Source: Mycobacterium sp. PSTR-4-N (GTDB taxonomy: Bacteria > Actinomycetota > Actinomycetes > Mycobacteriales > Mycobacteriaceae). Taken from it: DNA of 64,000 nucleotides. The notes beneath the pieces were generated by a model that did no database searches, was not told where the DNA came from, and saw only the letters and a program-made list of their open reading frames with translations. How positions within the stretch are numbered: position 1 is the first letter of the stretch; every line of letters starts with the position of its first letter. This document shows positions 29,377-37,554 of the stretch, piece after piece. Location: positions 1 through 64,000 of the forward strand of contig NZ_JAKRFN010000010.1 of the NCBI RefSeq assembly GCF_022348085.1, given 5' to 3'. A program made the translations under genes and the position numbers.

Positions 29377-30225
29377 CTAGCGGCGGCTGCCGATCAGCCA
29401 GCAGACCAGGAAGATCGCGAACGAGATCGTCGTGACGAACACCGAGACGGGGACGCCGGGAGCCAGGGAGAGCACCAGGCCGCCGACGGCCGCGGTCTCG
29501 GCGAACGCCACCGACGCGACCATCGCCTTCGCCGGCGAGGTGCACACCCGCGCCGCCGCGGCGGCCGGCGTGATCAGCAGGCTCATGACCAGCAGGGCGC
29601 CGACGATCTGCACGCCCTGGGCGGCCGTCACACCGACCAGCGCCGCGAACACGATGCCGAGCCCGCGCACCGGCACACCGCGGCCCGCAGCCACCTCGGG
29701 GTCCACGGTGGCGAACAGCAACGGTCGATAGCAGAGCGCCAGCACGGCGATGACGACCACGGTGACCACGGTGAGCAGCGCGAGGCCGGAGTAGCCGACA
29801 CCGACGATCTGACCGGTCAGCAGCGCGAAGCTGGTACCGGTGCGACCCGGATAGAGGTGGATGAACAGCACCGCCAAGCCCAGACCGAACGCCATGACGA
29901 CGCCGATCGCGGAGTCCCGTTCGCGCACGCGCTGGCCGAGTATGCCGAACAGGATGGCCGCCAGGGCGGAGCCCACCAGCGCGCCGACGCCGATGCTGAA
30001 TCCGGTGAGCAACGCGAATGCCGCGCCGGTGAGCGACAATTCGGCCGATCCATGCACCGCGAAGGACATCTGCCGCATGACGATCAGCGGGCCGATGATG
30101 CCGGAGACCAACGCCAGCAGCACCGACGCGAGCAGGGCCTGCTGAACGAAATCGCGGCCGAGCAGATCCGCGGTGGTCGAGAAATCGAAGAAGTTCGCGA
30201 CGGCCGTGGCGAGCTTGTCATTCAC
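29377..30225 (-). CDS. Zinc/manganese ABC transporter permease (ZnuB-like)
   Basis: 282-residue permease of the ABC-3 family with about eight transmembrane helices. The first cytoplasmic stretch QMSFAVHGSAELSLTGAAF, with its conserved His and Glu, is typical of metal-ion permeases of this family. The GTG start at 30225 overlaps the ATPase gene by eight bases. With the ATPase and the binding protein it forms a complete cluster-9-type importer, controlled by the Zur-like box at 31977. Zinc is favoured over manganese because of that box. Confidence 0.9.
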   Translation of the reverse strand: MNDKLATAVANFFDFSTTADLLGRDFVQQALLASVLLALVSGIIGPLIVMRQMSFAVHGSAELSLTGAAFALLTGFSIGVGALVGSALAAILFGILGQRVRERDSAIGVVMAFGLGLAVLFIHLYPGRTGTSFALLTGQIVGVGYSGLALLTVVTVVVIAVLALCYRPLLFATVDPEVAAGRGVPVRGLGIVFAALVGVTAAQGVQIVGALLVMSLLITPAAAAARVCTSPAKAMVASVAFAETAAVGGLVLSLAPGVPVSVFVTTISFAIFLVCWLIGSRR

Positions 30226-31045
30226 CGGCGTGCTCCGCGCGGTCGCAGTGGTGATGCTGGTACTGGCTCTGATCGCCGACCACGATGTAGCGTCCGCCGA
30301 CCTCGAGCACCTCGATGTCGGAGTGGTAGAGCTGCGAGAGAGTCGCCGAGTTCATCACCTCCGGGACGGTGCCCACGCGGAAGCGGCCGTCGACGAGGTA
30401 CACGACCCGGTCCACGTACGGCAGGACCGGGTCGAGTTCGTGTGTGACGAACAGGACCGCGGTGCGGGCGTCGCGGCGGCGCTGATCGATCAGCGAGGAG
30501 ACCAGGTTGGCGTTGGCCGGATCGAGGTTGAGCAGCGGCTCGTCGCACAGCAACAGCACCGGATCGGTCACCAGCGCCTGGGCCACGCGCACCCGCTGCA
30601 ATTCGCCGCCGGACATGACGCCGACCGACGTGTGCGCCAACGCCTCGCCGTTGACCTGTGCCAGTGCCCGTGTGACTGCGGCGCGTCGTGCCCGGCGTGC
30701 CGCGCCGCCCCAGCCGGCGAAGCCCCACCGGTGCCCGTCGTAGCCGAGGCCGACGAGATCGGCGCCGCGCAGGGACAGGCCGCGGTCCATCGAGCGGTGC
30801 TGGGGCACGTAGCCGATCTGCCGGCTGCCCGCGGTCACCGGCCCCCCGGCCACGGTGACGCTGCCCGCGCTCAGCGGCACCTGGCCGAGCAAGACCTTGA
30901 GCAGTGACGTCTTGCCCGTGCCGTTGGGGCCGAGTACCGCGATGAACTCGCCGGCGCGCACGGTGAGATCGAAGTCGTCCCACAGGACGCGATCGCCGAA
31001 GGCGAGGCGCGCGCCGGTCAGTTCGACGACGTCATCGGTGGCCAC
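30218..31045 (-). CDS. Zinc ABC transporter ATP-binding protein with His-rich tail
   Basis: 275-residue ATPase: Walker A GPNGTGKTS (about 39-47), signature MSGGELQRV (a variant LSGGQ with Met first and Glu fourth), Walker B VLLLCDEP and the switch His in FVTHELDP. The C-terminus ends in a histidine/cysteine cluster (QYQHHHCDRAEH), which could bind the transported metal. It lies between the binding protein and the permease, with nine bases before the former and an eight-base overlap with the latter. Confidence 0.9.
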   Translation of the reverse strand: MATDDVVELTGARLAFGDRVLWDDFDLTVRAGEFIAVLGPNGTGKTSLLKVLLGQVPLSAGSVTVAGGPVTAGSRQIGYVPQHRSMDRGLSLRGADLVGLGYDGHRWGFAGWGGAARRARRAAVTRALAQVNGEALAHTSVGVMSGGELQRVRVAQALVTDPVLLLCDEPLLNLDPANANLVSSLIDQRRRDARTAVLFVTHELDPVLPYVDRVVYLVDGRFRVGTVPEVMNSATLSQLYHSDIEVLEVGGRYIVVGDQSQYQHHHCDRAEHAGE

Positions 31046-31054
31046 GACGGGTGA

Positions 31055-31957
31055 TTATCGGCTGGGCGGGGGCGGACTATCCAACGCGGCCGCCATGTCG
31101 TCGACGACCTTGCGCTGCCACTGCAGGTAGTCCATGCCCTCGGGCAGGGTCTCGGTGACCGTGACGACAGGGACCACGGCCCTCCGGGCGGCCTCGGAGA
31201 GCTGCTGGGTGACCGGGCCCGCGGTCTGGCTGTTCACCACGACGGCGGAGACCTCGCGCTTGCCGATCAGGTCCAAGACGGTGGCCAGGTCGGCCGGCGA
31301 CGGGTCGCCGCCTTCCTCGACGGCGTTGGCGAACGACGGCGGCGTCTTGTCCGCGATTCCCGCGTTGCGCAGCGCGTAGAAGGCGACGGGTTCGGTGGAC
31401 ACCACCGAGGCGCCGGGGTGAGCCTGGCCGATGCCGTGCTGAGCCAGGATGAGGGTGTCCAGGGCCGCGCCGAACTTGTCCGCGTTCGCGGTGTAGTCCG
31501 CGGCGTGCTCGGCATCGTTCTTGCCCAGCGTGTCGGCGATGTTCTCGGCGACGATCTTGACGGTGGGGAGGTCGTAGAACCGGTGTTCGTTGGCCGGCGG
31601 TTGATCCGGCGACAGCGAGGCCGCGGCGATGGCGGGGATGTCGTGCGAGTTCTCCAGCACGTCGTCCATCCAGTGGTCGTAGTGGTCGCCGTTGTAGACG
31701 ACCAGTGAGGCGTCGGCGATCTGGGCGACCTGGGCCGGGCTCGCCTCGAAGGAGTGGGGGTCCTCCACGGTGCCGTTGACGATCGACGTGACGGTGGCGT
31801 GGTTGCCGACGACGGTGGCCGCGACGCTGCCCCAGACATCAGTCGAGGCGACGACGTTGAGTGTGCCGTGTTCGGTGTTCGGGGGGGTCTGCGAACAGCC
31901 GGTGAGGACGAGTAGGGCGGCCATCGCGACTGACGGCACGGCAACGAGGGCTCGCAT
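31055..31957 (-). CDS. Zinc-binding lipoprotein of the ABC transporter (ZnuA-like)
   Basis: 300-residue cluster A-I solute-binding protein. Signal peptide with lipobox LTGC (Cys near residue 21), then a two-lobed metal-binding fold. Candidate ligands are the His in EDPHSFEA, the His pair in GDHYDHWMDD and an Asp/Glu in the C-lobe. The long His-rich loop of classical ZnuA is lacking, replaced by a short NEHRFYD segment. The ATG at 31957 has AGGAG five bases upstream, and a Zur-like palindrome lies 20 bases further up. First gene of the znu-type operon that runs on to pxpA. Confidence 0.9.
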   Translation of the reverse strand: MRALVAVPSVAMAALLVLTGCSQTPPNTEHGTLNVVASTDVWGSVAATVVGNHATVTSIVNGTVEDPHSFEASPAQVAQIADASLVVYNGDHYDHWMDDVLENSHDIPAIAAASLSPDQPPANEHRFYDLPTVKIVAENIADTLGKNDAEHAADYTANADKFGAALDTLILAQHGIGQAHPGASVVSTEPVAFYALRNAGIADKTPPSFANAVEEGGDPSPADLATVLDLIGKREVSAVVVNSQTAGPVTQQLSEAARRAVVPVVTVTETLPEGMDYLQWQRKVVDDMAAALDSPPPPSR

Positions 31958-31976
31958 GCGCAACTCCTGATACAAA

Positions 31977-31991
31977 TGAAAATCGTTTCCA
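31977..31991. promoter_or_regulatory. Zur-like box upstream of the zinc transporter
   Basis: The 15-mer reads TGGAAACGATTTTCA on the minus strand, close to the actinobacterial Zur palindrome with TGAAAAT half-sites around a central G/C. It lies 20 bases before the start of the zinc-binding lipoprotein gene, so zinc-loaded Zur would block transcription. Two positions of one half-site deviate from the perfect palindrome. Confidence 0.6.
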
Positions 31992-32056
31992 ATAACTGGT
32001 TCAATGTAGCGTATCGCCGCCGGTGCGTGCACACCGCCGTGTGAACCACGATCTAC

Positions 32057-32062
32057 TAACGT
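32057..32062 (+). promoter_or_regulatory. -10 element (TAACGT) of the LacI-family gene
   Basis: TAACGT fits TANNNT and ends 8 nt before the ATG at 32071, giving a leaderless start. It lies 66 bases from the Zur-like box on the divergent side. Confidence 0.45.
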
Positions 32063-32070
32063 CTGAATGC

Positions 32071-33171
32071 ATGTCCAGGTCTCCGGCGCCCCGGCGGCGG
32101 GCGACCCTGGCCTCGCTGGCCGCCGAACTAAAGGTGTCGCGCACCACCGTCTCGAACGCCTACAACCGTCCCGATCAGCTCTCGGCCGAACTGCGCGAGC
32201 GGGTGCTATCGACGGCCAAGCGGCTCGGCTACCCCGGACCCGATCCGGTCGCCCGTTCGCTTCGGACCCGCAAAGCCGGCGCGGTGGGCCTGATCATCAC
32301 CGAACCGTTGAACTATTCGTTCTCCGATCCGGCCGCGCTGGATTTCGTCGCCGGTCTGGCCGAATCCTGCGAGGCGGTCGGTCAGGGGCTGCTGCTGGTC
32401 GCCGTCGGCCCGAATCGCAGCGTGAGTGACGGCACGGCCGCGGTCCTCGCCGCAGGCGTCGACGGGTTCGTCATCTACTCGGCCTCCGACGACGACCCGT
32501 ACCTACCGGTGGTGCTGCAGCGGCACCTGCCCGTCGTGGTGGTCGACCAGCCCAAGGACGTGGCCGGGGCGTCGCGGGTGGGCATCGACGATCGCGCGGC
32601 GATGCGTGGTCTCGCCGAGCACGTCCTCGAGCTCGGGCACCGGGAGATCGGGTTGCTGACCATGCGGCTGGGCCGGGAGTGGCCGCACGGCGACCCCCGG
32701 CCGGCGCTCGCCGACCCCGCCCGCGTCCGTAACCCGGAATTCCAGGTGCAGAGCGAACGCATCCTCGGGGTTCACGACGCGCTGGCGGGCGCGGGTCTCG
32801 ACCCTGGTGCGCTGACGGTCGTGGAGAGCTACGAGCACCTGCCGACCTCGGGCGGCGCGGGAGCCGACGTCGCACTGGAAGCCAACCCCCGGATCACCGC
32901 GCTGATGTGTACTGCCGACGTGCTCGCGCTCTCGGCGATGGACCGGCTGCGGGCCCGCGGGGTGTACGTGCCGGGACAGATGACGGTGACGGGTTTCGAC
33001 GGCGTGCCGGAGGCGCTGTCGCGTGGGCTGACCACGGTGCGTCAGCCGAGTGTCGAAAAGGGCCGTCGCGCAGGTGAATTGCTGCACAACCCACCGCGTT
33101 CCGGGCTGCCGGTGGTCGAGGTGCTCGACACCGAGCTGGTGCGCGGCCGGACGTCGGGCCCGCCTTCCTAA
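32071..33171 (+). CDS. LacI-family transcriptional regulator (Rv3575c-like)
   Basis: 366 residues. The N-terminal helix-turn-helix is TLASLAAELKVSRTTVSNAYN (residues about 10-30), with the hinge LRTRKAGAVGL. The rest is a periplasmic-binding-protein-like sensor domain ending GFDGVPEALSRGLTTVRQPS. Closely resembles Rv3575c. Upstream ATG/GTG codons exist but 32071 has a -10 element 8 bases before it. It is divergent from the zinc operon and convergent with otsB, their ends overlapping by four bases. The ligand is unknown; no sugar genes are adjacent. Confidence 0.9.
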   Translation: MSRSPAPRRRATLASLAAELKVSRTTVSNAYNRPDQLSAELRERVLSTAKRLGYPGPDPVARSLRTRKAGAVGLIITEPLNYSFSDPAALDFVAGLAESCEAVGQGLLLVAVGPNRSVSDGTAAVLAAGVDGFVIYSASDDDPYLPVVLQRHLPVVVVDQPKDVAGASRVGIDDRAAMRGLAEHVLELGHREIGLLTMRLGREWPHGDPRPALADPARVRNPEFQVQSERILGVHDALAGAGLDPGALTVVESYEHLPTSGGAGADVALEANPRITALMCTADVLALSAMDRLRARGVYVPGQMTVTGFDGVPEALSRGLTTVRQPSVEKGRRAGELLHNPPRSGLPVVEVLDTELVRGRTSGPPS

Positions 33172-33914
33172 CCGCCGGCCCGCACGCGGTGCAGCTCCGC
33201 CAGCGCGGCCGCGACGTCCTCGGGCGCATCGACCCGGTACGCGGCGGCGGTGTCGCCGGGGCCCACCTTGACCCCGACGTCGGCGTCGGTCAGCCTGCGG
33301 AACGCTTTCTCGTCGGTCACGTCGTCGCCGAAGAACACCACGGCGGCGGCGCGGTGTTCGGCGCGCAGGATGTCGAGCGCCTCACCCTTGTCGGTGGAGA
33401 TCACCGCGAACTCGAGCACCGCCTTGCCGGCCGTGGCATGGGCATCCCAGCTCTCGGCGGCATCTCGGGCCGCGGCCAGCGCCGCCTCACCGTCGGTATC
33501 GGAGGCGTTGCGGACGTGCAGCGCGACGCTGGCGGGCTTGGTCTCGACCGTGACACCGGCCCTGTCCGCGGCGATCGCCGACAGCGTCTCGGTGATGCTG
33601 TTCAGCAGATCGGTGTCGATGTCGTGGGCGAAGCCGGAGTCGAACTCCGCGCCGTGGCTGCCGACCAGGTGCACGGCCGCGGGCATCGACGAGAGCGTCC
33701 GCAGATCGCGCAGCGCACGCCCGGAGATCAACGCCACCTCGGTCTCGGGCAGACCCGCCAACGCGACCAGCGCGTCGGCGGCGGCGGGCAGCGGGCGGGC
33801 GTCGGCGGGGTTCGAGACGATCTCGGCCAGCGTGCCGTCGAAGTCGGAGGTGACGAGCAGCCGGGGTGCCCGAGCCGCGGCAGCCAGGGCGTCAGACAGC
33901 TCGGGGGGTAACAC
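33168..33914 (-). CDS. otsB: Trehalose-6-phosphate phosphatase
   Basis: HAD-superfamily phosphatase that releases trehalose from trehalose-6-phosphate. About 248 residues: motif I DFDGTLAEI (catalytic Asp pair near residue 24), ISGR near 64, and motif III/IV FFGDDVTDEKAF near 208, all TPP hallmarks. The length is that of a stand-alone OtsB, not of the larger OtsB2 of M. tuberculosis. The start is uncertain: GTG at 33914 (chosen, no overlap) or GTG at 33953, which would overlap kstR by 20 bases. No otsA is in the window. Confidence 0.88.
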   Translation of the reverse strand: MLPPELSDALAAAARAPRLLVTSDFDGTLAEIVSNPADARPLPAAADALVALAGLPETEVALISGRALRDLRTLSSMPAAVHLVGSHGAEFDSGFAHDIDTDLLNSITETLSAIAADRAGVTVETKPASVALHVRNASDTDGEAALAAARDAAESWDAHATAGKAVLEFAVISTDKGEALDILRAEHRAAAVVFFGDDVTDEKAFRRLTDADVGVKVGPGDTAAAYRVDAPEDVAAALAELHRVRAGG

Positions 33915-33933
33915 AGGGCCGATCTTAGGCGGC

Positions 33934-34629
33934 TCAGATCTTGGGTTGCTCACCGTCGCCGATGAGCAGTCGCATCGCGAGATCCAGTCGCTTGCTCACA
34001 TCGGTGGCCGAGGCGCGGCGGGTGAGCCAGGCCAGCAGATTCGACAGCCACACGTCGGAGATCACGCGCGCGATGTGGTACTGGTCCTCGGTCGGCTCGC
34101 CCTCGCTCATCGCCCGGGCGAACATCGAGTCCATCAGCTTGCCGACGTAGTCGACCTCGCCGGCGGCCGACGCGTCGGCGAACACGAACGCGCGTGTCAT
34201 CGCCTCGGTGAGCAGGGGATTGCGCTGCATGGCGCGGTTGAGCTTGCCGACCATGATGTTGAGCCGCTGATACGGAGTCGCGCCCGCGGCCAGTACGGAG
34301 CGGTCGGTCTTGGCGTCGATGCGTTCGAACTCGCGGCCCAGCGCGGAGACCAGCAGGTGCACCTTCGACGGGAAGTAGCGGTACAGCGTGCCCACCGCGA
34401 CGTCGGCCCGCTCTGCCACGGCGCGCATCTGCACGGCCTCGTAGCCACCCTTCGACGCGATCGCCAGGGTCGCGTCGAGGATGCGCTTGCGCCGTTCGCG
34501 CTGCGCCTCGGAGCCGAGTTCGGATTCCGCCAGCACCGCGACGTTCATCACCTGCCGGGGGCGGGCGTCCGCTCCCGCGCCGTCGGCGCGCGCCGACGAC
34601 CCTGTTGCGGACTGAGACGACCCGGACAT
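33934..34629 (-). CDS. kstR: TetR-family cholesterol regulon repressor KstR
   Basis: Represses cholesterol uptake and ring-degradation genes; released by 3-oxo-cholestenoyl-CoA. The 231-residue protein has the HTH MRAVAERADVAVGTLYRYFPSK's core (AVGTLYRYF) after residue 60 and a C-terminal ligand domain almost the same as in M. tuberculosis. It carries about 28 extra N-terminal residues (Ser/Ala/Asp-rich) before MNVAVLAESELG, where the M. tuberculosis protein essentially begins. ATG at 34629 is chosen because AAGGAG lies nine bases upstream. It is divergent from fadE34, with a KstR box between. Confidence 0.94.
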   Translation of the reverse strand: MSGSSQSATGSSARADGAGADARPRQVMNVAVLAESELGSEAQRERRKRILDATLAIASKGGYEAVQMRAVAERADVAVGTLYRYFPSKVHLLVSALGREFERIDAKTDRSVLAAGATPYQRLNIMVGKLNRAMQRNPLLTEAMTRAFVFADASAAGEVDYVGKLMDSMFARAMSEGEPTEDQYHIARVISDVWLSNLLAWLTRRASATDVSKRLDLAMRLLIGDGEQPKI

Positions 34630-34790
34630 GCGGCGTGACTCCTTCAGTGTTCTGCGGCAGATGCATGGGAATGCAACCGAAGGAAAACGATACGCATTCC
34701 GGTCGCGACTTTCTCGCCACCCTCTGCCCGTCACCAACGATCTGGTCTGCTGCGATGGCGTTCGACTTGACGTTCGAACACTGGCACTAT

Positions 34791-34804
34791 TAGAACACGT
34801 TCTA
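34791..34804. promoter_or_regulatory. KstR operator between kstR and fadE34
   Basis: TAGAACACGTTCTA is a perfect palindrome that fits the KstR consensus TNNAACNNGTTNNA. It lies 41 bases before the fadE34 start and 162 before kstR, so it can serve both autoregulation and fadE34 control. Confidence 0.85.
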
Positions 34805-34845
34805 GTGGGAAGCACGGGGTTCTCACCCAAAGCCTAGGAGTCACG

Positions 34846-36957
34846 GTGTCGGCAACGATCAGCGACGAGCAGTCCGCGGCACGCGAACTCGTCCGTGACT
34901 GGGCAGCGGGTTCGACGTCGCTGGAGGCGGTCCGCGACGTGGAGCACGGCTCGACCGACGCCTGGCGCGCACCCTTCGATGCGCTGGCTGCCTTGGGCAT
35001 GTTCGGGGTGGCGCTTCCCGAAGACCTCGGCGGCGCCGACGGCACGATCGCCGACCTCTGCGCGATGCTCGAGGAAGCCGCCGCCGGTCTGATCCCGGGT
35101 CCGGTGGCCACCACCGCCCTGGCCACGCTCCTGCTCGACGGTGCCCACCGCGAACTCGTCGAAGCGCTGGCCGCCGGAGCGCGCACGGCCGGTGTCGCGG
35201 TGCGCGCGGAGCTGACGCTGACGGGTGACACGGTGTCGGGCACCGCCCCGACCGTGCTGGGCGCGACCGCTGACGGCGTGCTTCTGCTCCCTGCCGGTGA
35301 CGTGTGGGTGCTGGTCGATGCGACCGCGGCCGGAGTCGTCGTCGAAGCCCGCAAGGCCACGGACTTCTCCCGCCCGCTGGCCCGGGTGACTCTCGACGGG
35401 GCGCCCGCCACGGTGCTCGCGTGTTCCCCACAACGTGTGGTGGACCTCGCGGCGACCGTGGCGGCGGCCGAGGCCGCCGGAGTGGCGCGCTGGCTGCTGA
35501 CGACGGCGACCGAGTACGCGAAGGTGCGCGAGCAGTTCGGCAAGCCGATCGGCAGCTTCCAGGCGATCAAGCACATGTGCGCCGAGATGCTGTTGCGCAG
35601 CGAGCAGGCCTCGGTGGCCGCCGCCGACGCCGCCCGCGCGGCAAGCGAATCCGACGACCAGCAGCTGTCGATCGCCGCGGCGCTGGCCGCGTCGGTGGGT
35701 ATCGAGGCAGCCACGGCCAACGCCAAGGACTGCATCCAGGTGCTGGGCGGTATCGGCATCACCTGGGAGCACGACGCGCACCTGTACCTACGGCGCGCCT
35801 ACGGCATCGGGCAGTTCCTGGGCGGCCGGTCTCACTGGTTGCGCCGGGTCGCCGCGCTCACGCAGCAGGGGGTGCGCCGCGAACTGCACGTCGACCTCGC
35901 CTCGGTGGCCGATCTGCGACCCGAGATCGCTTCTGCGGTAGCCGAAGTCGCCGCTGCACCGCAAGACCGTCGGCAGGTCGTGATGGCCGAGACGGGCCTG
36001 CTGGCACCGCACTGGCCGCGCCCGCACGGCCGCGACGCGGGCCCGGCCGAGCAGCTGCTCATCGACTCCGAGCTGGCAGCCGCCGGCATCACCCGCCCGG
36101 ATCTGGTGATCGGGTGGTGGGCGGTCCCGACGATCCTCGAGCACGGCAGCGCCGAGCAGATCGAGCAGTTCGTCCCGCCGACGCTGCGCGGCGACCTGCA
36201 ATGGTGTCAGCTGTTCAGCGAGCCGGGCGCCGGCTCGGATCTGGCCGCGCTTCGCACCAAAGCTGTTCGTGCCGAAGGCGGTTGGAAGCTCACCGGACAG
36301 AAGGTGTGGACCTCGGCGGCGCAGAAGGCGCACTGGGGTGTGTGTCTGGCGAGAACGGACCCCGACGCGCCGAAACACAAGGGCATCACGTACTTCCTGA
36401 TCGACATGACCAGCCCCGGCATCGTGATCCGTCCGCTGCGTGAGATCACCGGCGACGAACTGTTCAACGAGGTGTTCCTCGACGACGTGTTCGTGCCCGA
36501 CGAGATGGTGGTGGGTGCGGTCAACGACGGGTGGAAGCTGGCGCGCACCACGCTGGCCAACGAGCGGGTCGCGATGGCCCAGGGCACCGCGCTGGGCAAC
36601 CCGATGGAAGAGCTGCTGCGCGCGCTGTCAGAGGCGGATGTCGATGACGCGCAACAGGATCGGCTCGGTGAGCTGATCTGCACCGCCCAGGTGGGCTCGC
36701 TGCTGGATCAGCGCATCGCGCAGCTCGCGGTCGGTGGCCGGGACCCCGGCCCGCAGGCCAGCGCCCGCAAGCTCATCGGTGTGCGGTACCGCCAGGCGCT
36801 CGCGGAATTCCGCATGGAGCTTTCCGACGGTGCCGGTGCGGTGGAGAACCAGCAGGTGCACGACTTCTTGAACACGCGGTGCCTGACCATCGCCGGAGGC
36901 ACGGAGCAGATCCTGCTGACGATGGCGGGCGAGCGGCTGCTCGGGCTGCCGCGCTAG
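34846..36957 (+). CDS. fadE34: Fused acyl-CoA dehydrogenase FadE34
   Basis: 703-residue flavoprotein made of two acyl-CoA dehydrogenase domains in one chain (about 1-330 and 345-700). It acts in cholesterol side-chain beta-oxidation (C24/C22 branched acyl-CoA). The first half ends with the C-terminal signature GGIGITWEHDAHLYLRRAYG. The second half has the FAD-binding CQLFSEPGAGSDLA and ends with NEIQ-like GGTEQILLTMAGERLLGLPR. The GTG at 34846 follows CTAGGAGTCACG. A KstR box lies upstream. It is convergent with the next gene, sharing a CTAG at the stops. Confidence 0.94.
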   Translation: MSATISDEQSAARELVRDWAAGSTSLEAVRDVEHGSTDAWRAPFDALAALGMFGVALPEDLGGADGTIADLCAMLEEAAAGLIPGPVATTALATLLLDGAHRELVEALAAGARTAGVAVRAELTLTGDTVSGTAPTVLGATADGVLLLPAGDVWVLVDATAAGVVVEARKATDFSRPLARVTLDGAPATVLACSPQRVVDLAATVAAAEAAGVARWLLTTATEYAKVREQFGKPIGSFQAIKHMCAEMLLRSEQASVAAADAARAASESDDQQLSIAAALAASVGIEAATANAKDCIQVLGGIGITWEHDAHLYLRRAYGIGQFLGGRSHWLRRVAALTQQGVRRELHVDLASVADLRPEIASAVAEVAAAPQDRRQVVMAETGLLAPHWPRPHGRDAGPAEQLLIDSELAAAGITRPDLVIGWWAVPTILEHGSAEQIEQFVPPTLRGDLQWCQLFSEPGAGSDLAALRTKAVRAEGGWKLTGQKVWTSAAQKAHWGVCLARTDPDAPKHKGITYFLIDMTSPGIVIRPLREITGDELFNEVFLDDVFVPDEMVVGAVNDGWKLARTTLANERVAMAQGTALGNPMEELLRALSEADVDDAQQDRLGELICTAQVGSLLDQRIAQLAVGGRDPGPQASARKLIGVRYRQALAEFRMELSDGAGAVENQQVHDFLNTRCLTIAGGTEQILLTMAGERLLGLPR

Positions 36958-37532
36958 CCGAAGCGGGTCTGCGCGCAAGCGGTCGGCGTGGTCAGGTTGA
37001 CCCCGCTGTAGACCACCTGGATCTGCGAGCACGCGATGAAGTCGGCGCCCGTGGCCGGTAAGCCGTTCTGCCACTGCGTGGGTACCGAGTCCCCGTCGGA
37101 GGTGAACCGTGCGATATCGCCACCGCCGAAATAGGTGATCGACAGCTCGACGTCGTTGAGCGAGCGGTACATCTTGGACAGCACGTTCTGGTGGTTGGCG
37201 CCCTTGAGTTCGCGCGGATTGCCCGACGGCGCGCTGTACCACGCCTGCTGCCACACGTCGCGGTCCGAACTGCGCAACGTGACGGTCTGACGCGCCCAGG
37301 TGTCGCCGGGGAACCCGGTGGGCCCGCTCGGGGTGAGCAGGCTCGCGGTGGTGGTGAAGAAGCACCGGTTCTGGCCCGCGTCACAGTTGGCCGAGACCTG
37401 CATCTGGATGGACGTGGCGGGGTCGACGGCGATCGAACTGGTCTTGGTGTCCGATGCGGCGGACGCCGTCGCCGGCTGCATCAGGGCCGCCATCGCCAGG
37501 GTCGTCGCACCTACCACCGCGAGCCGCTTCAT
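36954..37532 (-). CDS. Secreted protein of unknown function (Rv3572-like)
   Basis: 192 residues. A clear signal peptide (MKRLAVVGATTLAMAALM then Ala-X-Ala cleavage near residue 25) leads to a beta-rich mature domain with four Cys (ANCDAG, NRCFF, IACSQ, TACAQ) that probably form two disulphides. It occupies the Rv3572 position next to kshB and is 22 bases downstream of it on the same strand, so likely KstR-controlled together with kshB. No domain was recognised. The ATG at 37532 is chosen because it starts the signal peptide; a longer frame begins at 37565. Confidence 0.8.
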   Translation of the reverse strand: MKRLAVVGATTLAMAALMQPATASAASDTKTSSIAVDPATSIQMQVSANCDAGQNRCFFTTTASLLTPSGPTGFPGDTWARQTVTLRSSDRDVWQQAWYSAPSGNPRELKGANHQNVLSKMYRSLNDVELSITYFGGGDIARFTSDGDSVPTQWQNGLPATGADFIACSQIQVVYSGVNLTTPTACAQTRFG

Positions 37533-37554
37533 TCTGGCGAACCTAGCGCGCGGC

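Noticed and set aside
34846..36957. FadE34 as an artificial fusion of two genes
   Set aside because: The two-domain 700-residue architecture is the normal form of FadE34 in mycobacteria; there is no frameshift or duplicate start inside.
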